From Halonotius roseus (GTDB lineage: Archaea > Halobacteriota > Halobacteria > Halobacteriales > Haloferacaceae), in NCBI RefSeq assembly GCF_006861655.1, contig NZ_SESI01000003.1, positions 1 to 64,000 of the forward strand: 64,000 nucleotides of DNA, written 5' to 3'. This document shows, in pieces, positions 54,061 through 60,894 of the stretch (its first letter is position 1; every line of letters starts with the position of its first letter). Under the pieces are notes generated by a model. It was not told where the DNA came from, made no database searches, and was given only the letters and a program-made list of their open reading frames with translations. The translations under genes and the position numbers were made by a program.

Positions 54061-54783
54061 CTACTCCTCACCGAACGACGACTGCAGCCACGTGCTGTCG
54101 AGATGATCCCGCCAGTAAAACCGCGGCGCGAAGACAAGATACGCGAGGGCAAGAAACAACAGCGCGAACGCAAAGACACGCCCGTAGTAGCCCGACGTGA
54201 GGATCGCCAACCCCTGGACAACGCCCATAATCAGCGCGTCCTGGGGGTGGAGATCCGGATAGGTGATCCGTGTAACCATCAGCACCGCGAGCACGCCAAC
54301 AAGGCCGATGAGCTGCCAGACCGCGGTGAAGCCGGCCAAGACGGCCGCCGCGAGGATCGTCGCCGCCAGCGTCGTCTGGACGCCTTGGGTTTCGGCACTG
54401 TCGTAGTCGTAGGCGGTGTACATCCCCAACCGGGTGACCGCCATCGCCACAAATAGGGCGGGCAGACAGACGCCAACACCGACGATCACGGGATCGCCGT
54501 TCGGCATCCACTGCTCGAAGACGACGGCGACGACGAGGACGGCAGGGGCGACACCGAAGGAGGCGACATCAGCCAGCGAGTCGAGATAGACGCCGGCGGG
54601 CGTGCTCCCCCGACGGCGGGCGACGATCCCATCGAGGGCGTCGGTGATCGCGCCGACGAGGATGAGCCGGGCGGCTAAGGTCACGTCGATAAGGGCGGCC
54701 GCGGTCGCCAGAAAGCCAAGCGCGGCGTTGGCGACGGTGACCGCATCGGCGACCCCGAGTCGCCCGACGAACCGCGGTTGCAT
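54061..54783 (-). CDS. pssA: archaetidylserine synthase (CDP-alcohol phosphotransferase family)
   Basis: A 240-residue membrane enzyme with seven or eight helices. The CDP-alcohol phosphotransferase motif is present: Asp48, Asp51-Gly52, Ala55-Arg56, Gly64, Asp68, Asp72 in the DALDGIVAR ... GVYLDSLAD segment. It joins L-serine to CDP-archaeol. In Haloferax PssA is needed for archaeosortase processing of PGF-CTERM proteins such as BtuF here. The gene is divergent from the halocyanin gene. Confidence 0.87.
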   Translation of the reverse strand: MQPRFVGRLGVADAVTVANAALGFLATAAALIDVTLAARLILVGAITDALDGIVARRRGSTPAGVYLDSLADVASFGVAPAVLVVAVVFEQWMPNGDPVIVGVGVCLPALFVAMAVTRLGMYTAYDYDSAETQGVQTTLAATILAAAVLAGFTAVWQLIGLVGVLAVLMVTRITYPDLHPQDALIMGVVQGLAILTSGYYGRVFAFALLFLALAYLVFAPRFYWRDHLDSTWLQSSFGEE

Positions 54784-54946
54784 ATCTGCTCGTTGGTCAG
54801 TGGGAGGTTATGTGTTGTTATCTCCGGAGCCAGCAGCGATGACAACGCGGCGGCGGCCGATGCCGAGAGCCACGCGAGCGACGTTGCATTCGACTATCGA
54901 GAATCGAACCACGCGGCCTATATGGCTCCCATCCCTACCGAATGCT

Positions 54947-55372
54947 ATGACGCAGCCGCAGACGCGACGGCGGGTGCTGGCGGCTCTCGGCACAGCGGCA
55001 ACCGGCGGGCTCGCCGGCTGTGCCAGCGTGTTCGCCGCGAGCGAGTACGACGTCGGCATGCGGACACAAGCGTTTGCACCCGAAACGCTACGAGTCGAAC
55101 CCGGCACCACCGTCGTCTGGCGGAACACCTCGACGCGCGGCCACACGGTGACAGCCTACGAGGATACGCTCCCCGACGAAGCGGCCTTCTTTGCGAGCGG
55201 TGGCTACGAGAGCGAGGCGGCCGCCCGCGAGGCGTGGCAGGAGACGAGCGGCGGCCGGCTGGAAACTGACGACACCTTTGAGCACACCTTCGAGAGCCCC
55301 GGCCAGTACAGCTACGTCTGTCTTCCACACGAGGAAGGCGGGATGGTCGGGACGATCATCGTCGAGGCGTAG
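54947..55372 (+). CDS. halocyanin-like blue copper lipoprotein
   Basis: A 141-residue type 1 copper protein. The N-terminus has a Tat motif (RRRVLAALG) and a lipobox ending at Cys25 (GGLAGC). Copper ligands are the His in RGHTVTAY and Cys, His and Met of CLPHEEGGM. It carries electrons on the outer face of the membrane. The ATG at 54947 puts the twin Arg in place, and a CCTATATGG box lies 25-30 bases upstream. Confidence 0.9.
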   Translation: MTQPQTRRRVLAALGTAATGGLAGCASVFAASEYDVGMRTQAFAPETLRVEPGTTVVWRNTSTRGHTVTAYEDTLPDEAAFFASGGYESEAAAREAWQETSGGRLETDDTFEHTFESPGQYSYVCLPHEEGGMVGTIIVEA

Positions 55373-55392
55373 CTGCGGTGCTGGACGGGCGA

Positions 55393-55406
55393 GAAAAAGC
55401 AAAAAT
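55393..55406 (-). terminator. T-tract terminator of the rps15-rps3ae operon
   Basis: On the minus strand two T5 runs lie just past the rps3ae stop, which fits archaeal T-tract termination. It is in the 46-base gap shared with the convergent halocyanin gene. Confidence 0.5.
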
Positions 55407-55418
55407 CCGACTGCCGGC

Positions 55419-56069
55419 TTAGTCGTCGGCCACGTCTTCGGCGATGTCGTCTTCGTCGACATCGACGGCCGTGGCTTCCTCTTCGGCCAGCTCTTCGGGG
55501 CGGGCTTCGAGTTCGAGCTTCGTGACCTCGACGCGGCGAAGCGGGTAGATCTGTTTTGCTTCGCCGTAGATCGCCGATGAGAGGCGACCCTCGATGGCAC
55601 TGTCGGCCAGCTCCTCGAAGGTTCGCTCCTCGGCGGCCTCCTCGACGAGGTCGATCATGACACGCCGGATGGCGTGCTCTTGGCTGTTGTCGGCCTTCTT
55701 CGTCGTGAAGGCGACCGGCTGGATCTTCACGCGGTAGTCGTCGGTCGTGACGACCGTGATGTTGGCCTCGGTTTTCGAGGCTCCGCGGCGCACGAGGCTG
55801 CGCAGGTAATCCCGCGTCAGCTCGTGTTTGATAAACTCGGTGTAGGCCGTATCCGAGCCCACGTCGTCGATCTTGAACGTGAGTTTGGTGTTGTCTGATC
55901 CGGCGTCATCCGTGATGTCGCCGAGAGTCGTCTCGATGGTGCGGCCGACGACCTGCTGTGGCTCTTCGGCGATGGTCTCACCGAGTTCGGCCCGATCGAA
56001 CTGCTCGGGGGCCTGTACAGTGTACCATCGTTTTCCGTCCTGTTGCTGTGAAACTGATCGTTCGCTCAT
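55419..56069 (-). CDS. rps3ae: ribosomal protein S3Ae (eS1)
   Basis: A 216-residue ribosomal protein. The KRWYTVQAPEQF start, VVGRTIETTLGDIT and LRSLVRRGASKTEANITV are eS1 hallmarks. An acidic tail (VDVDEDDIAEDVADD) is a haloarchaeal feature. It is last of the operon and overlaps pcc1 by 4 bases. Confidence 0.95.
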   Translation of the reverse strand: MSERSVSQQQDGKRWYTVQAPEQFDRAELGETIAEEPQQVVGRTIETTLGDITDDAGSDNTKLTFKIDDVGSDTAYTEFIKHELTRDYLRSLVRRGASKTEANITVVTTDDYRVKIQPVAFTTKKADNSQEHAIRRVMIDLVEEAAEERTFEELADSAIEGRLSSAIYGEAKQIYPLRRVEVTKLELEARPEELAEEEATAVDVDEDDIAEDVADD

Positions 56070-56437
56070 GATTGGGTTGTGTTATCTGTCGTAGGTTCGG
56101 CTGCGGTGCTGTCCTCGGTCGGGGCGATGTCGGAATCCGCGTCGGCGGCGGCGGTGTCGGTCGCGTCGTCACCAGCGTCGGCCGTGTCGACGGCGTCGAG
56201 TACCGCCTCGGCGACGCCAAGGTTGACGACGTAGTCGTCGACGGTCGACTGCAAGCCGCCGGTGGTGTCGCGGTCGATCTCGGTCGTGACGGTCGCTTCC
56301 TTGACCCGCGTCGTCATCGACGCGGTGTTGTCGGGGTCGACCGCGCGGGCGACGCGCTCGGCGCGCGTCGGTGTCGCGTACGACGTTGTCACGGTCGCGC
56401 TGCAGACGACCGCGGTGTGAGTCGTGGCGTCAGTCAT
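56066..56437 (-). CDS. pcc1: KEOPS complex subunit Pcc1
   Basis: A 123-residue KEOPS subunit with an N-terminal Pcc1 fold (RAERVARAVDPDN, RVKEATVTTEIDRDTTGGLQSTVDDYVVNLGVAE) and a long acidic low-complexity tail. KEOPS makes the t6A modification at tRNA position 37. It overlaps both neighbours, 8 bases with the RecJ-like gene and 4 with rps3ae. Confidence 0.88.
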   Translation of the reverse strand: MTDATTHTAVVCSATVTTSYATPTRAERVARAVDPDNTASMTTRVKEATVTTEIDRDTTGGLQSTVDDYVVNLGVAEAVLDAVDTADAGDDATDTAAADADSDIAPTEDSTAAEPTTDNTTQS

Positions 56438-57671
56438 CAGCGAGTGCCTCCCTGATCGCGGCGATCAACTCACCGTCGGCAACGCTGTCGTCGACAGCGA
56501 GTGTTGCGTGCGTCGGCGTCCCGCCAGCGTCGCCATCGAACTCGCGGGCGACGGTCGCCGTTGCGTCGTCGAGCCCGCGTGGCTCGGGTGCCGCGAGGGC
56601 TGCCCGCCGGCGGCCGTCGATCGACTCGCTGACGACGAGCGCGACGGGCTCCGGCGAGCGGAACTCCCGTGCGAGGCGTGCGACCGTCGGCAACACCGAC
56701 GGCTGATCCGTCTCGACGCGGAGGACGTAGACGCCATCGTAGCGACCCGTCGTCGGCGCGTCGAGTGCGGCATGTGCCGCGGCGGCGTGATCGCGCCAGG
56801 TCGCCAGTGCCTCGCTGACGGCTCCCGGCGCGCCGAACGCGAGTGATACCGCCACCCCCGGTGCCTCGCGGGCGAGTGCTGACAACACGTCAGCGTAGCC
56901 GCCAAGCGTAGCGAAGGGTGCGGTCGGCGTCGCGTACGGCCGGAGTGCGGCCTCGACCGAATCGGCAGCCTGTGGGGCGGCCGGGTCTGCGGTCGCGGTT
57001 GCGACGGCGACAGCGGAGGCGAGTTGCGTTCGCGTCTCGTCGTCGGTCTCGGCGTCCGAATCGGTCGGGATGCCAAGGTCGGCGAGGAGTTCGCCCGCGG
57101 CGTCGACATCACCCGAGAAGGGCGCGTCGAGCCGCGTCGAGTGGGCGAGATCGGCTGCGAGATCGGCGGTCGGCACCACAACGCCGGGTCGACGCTCAAC
57201 GAGGGCGGCCGACTCGGCCGCCGCGAGGAGGTCGTCACCTCCGGCTCCGCCGGGAGTTTCACCGGCGGCGATGACACCCGCCAACGCGAGTACCGGGTCG
57301 GGATCAACGCCGAGTTCGCGGCTGATCGCCGCGGCCGTGACGCTCGCCGGCTGGCGGTCGTCGCGGGCCGGCACCGCGAGGTCAGCCGGGCCGCGCTGGC
57401 CGCGGCCGACCACGAGTGTTTGGCTGCCGTCAGGCTCGCCGTCGCTCTCCTCGCCGTCGACAATGTCGCCGGCTGGATCCGCTGAGACGTGGACGCGGAA
57501 CGGGATCTCCCGATCGCGGAGTGCGACCGCGAGCAGCCCGCAGGCGGCGAGTGCGTCGCCGTCGGCGTGACCGAAGAGCCGGACGAACGGCGCGGCCGCT
57601 ACCGCCGAGGCCACCCTGCTGGCGGCGTCGGGATCGGGAGCGGCTGCGGCGTCAGTCCGGGAGTCCGACAT
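56430..57671 (-). CDS. RecJ-like DHH-family protein, probably catalytically degenerate
   Basis: A 413-residue protein related to RecJ/DHH phosphoesterases. Only the first motif, FGHADGDALAACGLL, is clearly kept; I see no DHH triad or later metal motifs. So it may be a non-catalytic partner similar to Cdc45/GAN-type RecJ proteins of the archaeal replication or recombination machinery. It lies 9 bases after rps15 and overlaps pcc1. Conserved context in haloarchaea. Confidence 0.7.
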   Translation of the reverse strand: MSDSRTDAAAAPDPDAASRVASAVAAAPFVRLFGHADGDALAACGLLAVALRDREIPFRVHVSADPAGDIVDGEESDGEPDGSQTLVVGRGQRGPADLAVPARDDRQPASVTAAAISRELGVDPDPVLALAGVIAAGETPGGAGGDDLLAAAESAALVERRPGVVVPTADLAADLAHSTRLDAPFSGDVDAAGELLADLGIPTDSDAETDDETRTQLASAVAVATATADPAAPQAADSVEAALRPYATPTAPFATLGGYADVLSALAREAPGVAVSLAFGAPGAVSEALATWRDHAAAAHAALDAPTTGRYDGVYVLRVETDQPSVLPTVARLAREFRSPEPVALVVSESIDGRRRAALAAPEPRGLDDATATVAREFDGDAGGTPTHATLAVDDSVADGELIAAIREALADD

Positions 57672-57680
57672 CGTGAATCC

Positions 57681-58145
57681 TTATTCGAGGAGTTCTTTCG
57701 CTTGCTCGTAGCTGTAGTTGAAGTCGGCGTCGATCTCGTCGCCGCGGTAGTAGTTGGCGAGGCGACGGATCTTCGACTCCGTGTTCTGGAGTGCGCGTTT
57801 GTTCTGGTGGTCTTGGCCGTTTTCTTCGAGATGCTCACGGAGGTTGATTGCGCGCTCCATGAGTCGCCGGAGATCCTCGGGGAGCTCCGGGGCGGCGTCG
57901 TTGTCCTCGAGAATCTCGCCGACCTTCTTGCCGGTGGCGAGTTTGACGTTCGGGATCGGCGTCCCTTTGACGCCCTCATCGCGGAGTTTCATCCCGATGA
58001 CGCTGGGGTCGTGTCCCTGTTCGGCGAGTTCAACGACGCGATCCTCGATGGCATCGGCGTCGACATCGCTCCATTCGGCTGGTTCGTCTGCCGCCGGGCG
58101 ATCCGATCCGGATGAGCCGCGGCGACGGGTATGCATTCGTGCCAT
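57681..58145 (-). CDS. rps15: ribosomal protein S15
   Basis: A 154-residue archaeal/eukaryotic-type uS15. The N-terminal MARMHTRRRGSSGSDRP is typical, and LVELAEQGHDPSVIGMKLRDEGVKGTPIPNV and KRALQNTESKIRRLANYYR are conserved. The ATG at 58143-58145 is chosen; a second Met three codons later is possible. First gene of the operon; its leader is long and structured. Confidence 0.95.
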   Translation of the reverse strand: MARMHTRRRGSSGSDRPAADEPAEWSDVDADAIEDRVVELAEQGHDPSVIGMKLRDEGVKGTPIPNVKLATGKKVGEILEDNDAAPELPEDLRRLMERAINLREHLEENGQDHQNKRALQNTESKIRRLANYYRGDEIDADFNYSYEQAKELLE

Positions 58146-58223
58146 TGTTAGGTTGGAACGGCACAGGCCGCAGAAACGACGTGTCCACACAGCCCCGAGA
58201 CGACAGACTGGTCGCCGGGGGCT

Positions 58224-58290
58224 GGTGGCGCACTGTCGCAATCCCAAGCCCGTGTGGGCGAGTCAGAGTTACGACTGTGCTGTTCCCACC
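58224..58290 (-). other. long stem-loop in the rps15 leader
   Basis: GGTGG (58224-58228) pairs with CCACC (58286-58290). Inside, a 12-base arm GCACTGTCGCAA pairs with TTACGACTGTGC with one mismatch and one G-U. A GCCC-GTGT-GGGC hairpin tops it. It begins at the predicted transcript start and ends about 80 bases before the rps15 ATG. Confidence 0.6.
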
Positions 58291-58307
58291 GACTCTTCTC
58301 CGCTGTG

Positions 58308-58321
58308 GGCGTTAAGGGCTT
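58308..58321 (-). promoter_or_regulatory. rps15 operon promoter
   Basis: The minus strand reads AAGCCCTTAACGCC, with TTAA at 58312-58315. A start 26 bases downstream falls near 58287, so the leader is about 140 nt, long for a haloarchaeal mRNA. Confidence 0.6.
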
Positions 58322-58352
58322 TCTATTCGCCGATAGGCTCATTACCCAGAGT

Positions 58353-58368
58353 CGAAGGTCTTAATACC
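58353..58368 (+). promoter_or_regulatory. tRNA-Ala promoter
   Basis: CGAAGGTCTTAATACC has a BRE-like CGAA and a TATA box TTAATA at 58361-58366. It predicts transcription from about 58388, 9 bases before the tRNA. Confidence 0.55.
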
Positions 58369-58396
58369 AAAACCGGAAAACGACAGGTTGCGTTGC

Positions 58397-58468
58397 GGGC
58401 TCGTAGATCAGCGGTAGATCATCCCCCTGGCACGGGGAAGGCCGCGGGTTCAAATCCCGCCGAGTCCA
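58397..58468 (+). tRNA. tRNA-Ala (anticodon GGC)
   Basis: A 72-nt cloverleaf. The acceptor arms GGGCTCG (58397-58403) and CGAGTCC (58461-58467) pair with one G-U; A58468 is the discriminator. The anticodon loop CTGGCAC lies between TCCCC and GGGGA, giving anticodon GGC. The T-arm reads GCGGG-TTCAAAT-CCCGC. No CCA is encoded. Confidence 0.95.
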
Positions 58469-58549
58469 CTTCACTTCGTTCTCGCTGCGCTCGAACTCGT
58501 TCAGTGACTCGGCGTACTTCCACTCGCTCCCTACGGTCGCTCGCGGGAG

Positions 58550-58564
58550 TCCCGCCGAGTCCAC
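58550..58564 (+). repeat. copy of the tRNA-Ala 3' end
   Basis: A 15-base block here is identical to 58455-58469, the 3' end of tRNA-Ala, and a GCGGG stretch precedes both copies. Such duplication is the usual mark of tRNA-targeted integration (attachment site), 95 bases apart, with no element now between. Confidence 0.65.
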
Positions 58565-58633
58565 ACACCGAATCTAGTTGTTTCAGTGCGGCGTAGCGAC
58601 AGGATTTTTATTACAACACCGCAATTATCGATT

Positions 58634-58873
58634 GTGGGCACAGATCGTGACCGGGTGTGGGCGGGCGTCCTCCAGGTGTCAAACGAGCAGGCTGGCTTCT
58701 CAGTCGAGGAGGTGAGCCGCGTCTGTGAGGAACTGTTCGGCGATGACGCGCCGCCACAAGAAACGATCAGCGACGCGATAGAGACGATGGCTGACTGGGG
58801 TGTGTTGGAGTCGTTCGGCTTTGATAGCGGCACAACCTACTATATGCTGACCGATGAAGAGATCGCTCCCTGA
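58634..58873 (+). CDS. small winged-helix-like protein
   Basis: A 79-residue protein from GTG at 58634, placed about 25 bases after a TTTTTATTA box, so likely leaderless. It has helix-rich segments GFSVEEVSRVCEELF and ETISDAIETMADWGVLESFG and a closing hairpin (TTYYMLTDEE), the layout of a winged helix. Function unknown. An upstream GTG at 58586 adds 16 residues but lies before the TATA box. Confidence 0.6.
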   Translation: MGTDRDRVWAGVLQVSNEQAGFSVEEVSRVCEELFGDDAPPQETISDAIETMADWGVLESFGFDSGTTYYMLTDEEIAP

Positions 58874-58915
58874 GTTGCACCGCGAGGAGGAGCACATGTT
58901 TTTGCAGCGGGCGTT

Positions 58916-60139
58916 TCAGCCCCAGATAGCCTTCTCCGAACCGTTATCCAGCCGTGACTGGATCATCGAGGCAAGATCGTGGGCCGTGGAATCTTCCTCA
59001 ACAGAGTCAAGAAAGGCCGTGAGCTTCTGATCGACGAGTGCGGGATCAAGCGTCGTTAACCCCGCTGCCGCGATGATTCTGAGATAGTCATCCTCGTGGG
59101 TTAACGCCGACAGCAAGCTGTCAACGGTGTCCTCGGTCGCGGTTTCGAGTTGGCCCAACAGCCAGGCTGCGTTGCGTTGCTCCGGTTTGTGCGGGGAGTC
59201 ATCGACGATCGATGCAAACTCATCCGAGACGGCGGCGTCGACATCCTCGCCCATCTCGGCAAGGGCCTGCTGGCGAACCGTGTGGCCCTCCTCGAAATCG
59301 GATTCGGTGAAGGTGGTGATCAACCCCTCGGCGGCCTCTTGGCGCACCGCCTCGTCGGCATCGTCGTCCAGTTCGTCGACGATCAGATCGACCGCCTCAT
59401 CGGGCGCAAGACGGCCGATCTCGCTGATCGCGCAGGCTTTGAGTTCGGTATCCGTCCCCCGAGAGGCCGTGAGCAACGCCTCGTGGGCACCGTCGGTGCC
59501 GATGGAGACCAACGCCTCAACGGCGGCCTGCTTGGTTCGACGGATCCGGTCGTCGTCGGCCGACTGATACCTGTTGTCGTCGTCGATCCGCAGATAGCTC
59601 TTGATCGGCGTGACAAACGTCTCATCGCCGACCGCCCCGCTGGCCTCGATTGCGCGGCGGAGCACACGCAGATCCGTCTCCCGTTGGATCGTCGTCCGGA
59701 GCTTTTCGGTCGTGGTGGGGCTGCCAACGCGTTCGAAGCCGACGACAGCGAGATAGCGGAGTTCGGGCCACTGTCGCTCGTGCCATTTCGTCAAGATCAG
59801 CGGGTACGGCGTCTCCGTCGGCGTCGATTCGGGTGCCATCTCCAGTCGGGTGATAATATTGTCGGCGATCGACTCATCGATAGCGAGAAGCGTTTTGACG
59901 ACGTTTGCCCGCACCGCATCGCTGGGATCGTTGCGCACGGAATCAACGAGTGCTTTGCGTCTGGCGGGGGTGATCTGTTCGGTGAATCCCCCGACCGATT
60001 CGGCGAGCACACCGGCCGCACCGTACCGAACATCCTCCTCCTCGTGGTTTCGGAGATAGCGGATGAGTTCATCATAGGCTCCCCGGCTCGAAAGCGCGTA
60101 AAAATGATCGAACAGCTCCGAGGGAGGTTCGTCTACCAT
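58916..60139 (-). CDS. HEAT-repeat protein
   Basis: A 407-residue protein built from HEAT repeats, seen as RYGAAGVLAESVGG, KACAISEIGRLAPDEAVDL, VRQEAAEGLIT and RNAAWLLGQLE. It is acidic and cytosolic with no catalytic motif. HEAT arrays usually serve as scaffolds. Start ATG at 60137-60139, two codons after a possible GTG. It shares no domain order with the HEAT protein at 43221. Confidence 0.8.
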   Translation of the reverse strand: MVDEPPSELFDHFYALSSRGAYDELIRYLRNHEEEDVRYGAAGVLAESVGGFTEQITPARRKALVDSVRNDPSDAVRANVVKTLLAIDESIADNIITRLEMAPESTPTETPYPLILTKWHERQWPELRYLAVVGFERVGSPTTTEKLRTTIQRETDLRVLRRAIEASGAVGDETFVTPIKSYLRIDDDNRYQSADDDRIRRTKQAAVEALVSIGTDGAHEALLTASRGTDTELKACAISEIGRLAPDEAVDLIVDELDDDADEAVRQEAAEGLITTFTESDFEEGHTVRQQALAEMGEDVDAAVSDEFASIVDDSPHKPEQRNAAWLLGQLETATEDTVDSLLSALTHEDDYLRIIAAAGLTTLDPALVDQKLTAFLDSVEEDSTAHDLASMIQSRLDNGSEKAIWG

Positions 60140-60208
60140 TGACACACGCTATGCGGAGCAGAATCAAAAATATAGTGGCTCAATAACTGATCAGCGATGT
60201 AGAAGGTG

Positions 60209-60697
60209 TCACTCAGTTGTTGACTGTTCGTTGACAGCCAGCACCTCGATCTCGAAGTGGAGTGTCTCACCGGCCAGCGGCGGGTTGAAATCCACCTTCG
60301 AGATATCGTCGTCAACAGCGGTGATCTCCGCGGCCGCGCCCTGTTCGGTTTCGACGTACTGGCCGACCTCCGGGCGTTGGCCGCCGAGGGTGGCTGTGAG
60401 TTCGTCGGTCGAATATTCCTGGACATGCTCCTCCGACCACTCACCGTACCCCCGCTCCGGTGGGACTTCGATCGATTCGGTGTCGCCCTCGGCCAATCCC
60501 GGCAGTGCCTCCTCGATCCCGGTGATAACCTCGCCGGCTCCGACAGAGACCGTCAGCGGGGAGAACTCACGGTCGGGTTGGGCCTCAGCCAGCCCGGATT
60601 CGGTGGCGACAGCCTCGCGTGAGGTATCGAAGACAGTTCCCTCGTCGGTACGACCGACATACTCGATGACGACCTTGTCGCCGGCTTCGATTGTCAT
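60209..60697 (-). CDS. FKBP-type peptidyl-prolyl isomerase (SlyD-like)
   Basis: A 162-residue prolyl isomerase. The FKBP domain (DKVVIEYVGRTDEGTVFDTS, and VGAGEVITGIEEALPGLAEGD) is interrupted by an insert-in-flap region at about 75-120 (PPERGYGEWSEEHVQ), as in SlyD and archaeal long FKBPs. It assists folding of cytosolic proteins. No His-rich metal tail as in bacterial SlyD. Confidence 0.9.
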   Translation of the reverse strand: MTIEAGDKVVIEYVGRTDEGTVFDTSREAVATESGLAEAQPDREFSPLTVSVGAGEVITGIEEALPGLAEGDTESIEVPPERGYGEWSEEHVQEYSTDELTATLGGQRPEVGQYVETEQGAAAEITAVDDDISKVDFNPPLAGETLHFEIEVLAVNEQSTTE

Positions 60698-60751
60698 ACT
60701 ACATATACATCACCAACCGGAATAGCACTTGCGGTTGGTACCACTCGGGGG

Positions 60752-60868
60752 GCTAGTGGGCTGGTAGTGGGCTGGCAGTGGGGTAATGATGGACTGGCGG
60801 TGGGGTAATGATGGACTGGTGGTGGGCTAGCGATGGGCTAGTAGTGGACTGGTGATGGGTTGGTGATG
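60752..60868. repeat. 11-bp minisatellite
   Basis: About ten and a half units of 11 bp. Consensus is near GCTGGTGATGG with variants such as GGTAATGATGG and ACTGGTGGTGG. Units are 60760-60770, 60771-60781, 60782-60792 and so on. It lies in the gap between the FKBP gene start and the P-type ATPase gene end. Confidence 0.85.
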
Positions 60869-60894
60869 AGATGTATCAAGCTGACGCTGGCGAG

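Noticed and set aside
58224-58290. H/ACA guide RNA in the rps15 leader
   Set aside because: A pocket can be drawn, but no ACA box sits at the right distance from the lower stem; kept as a structured leader only.
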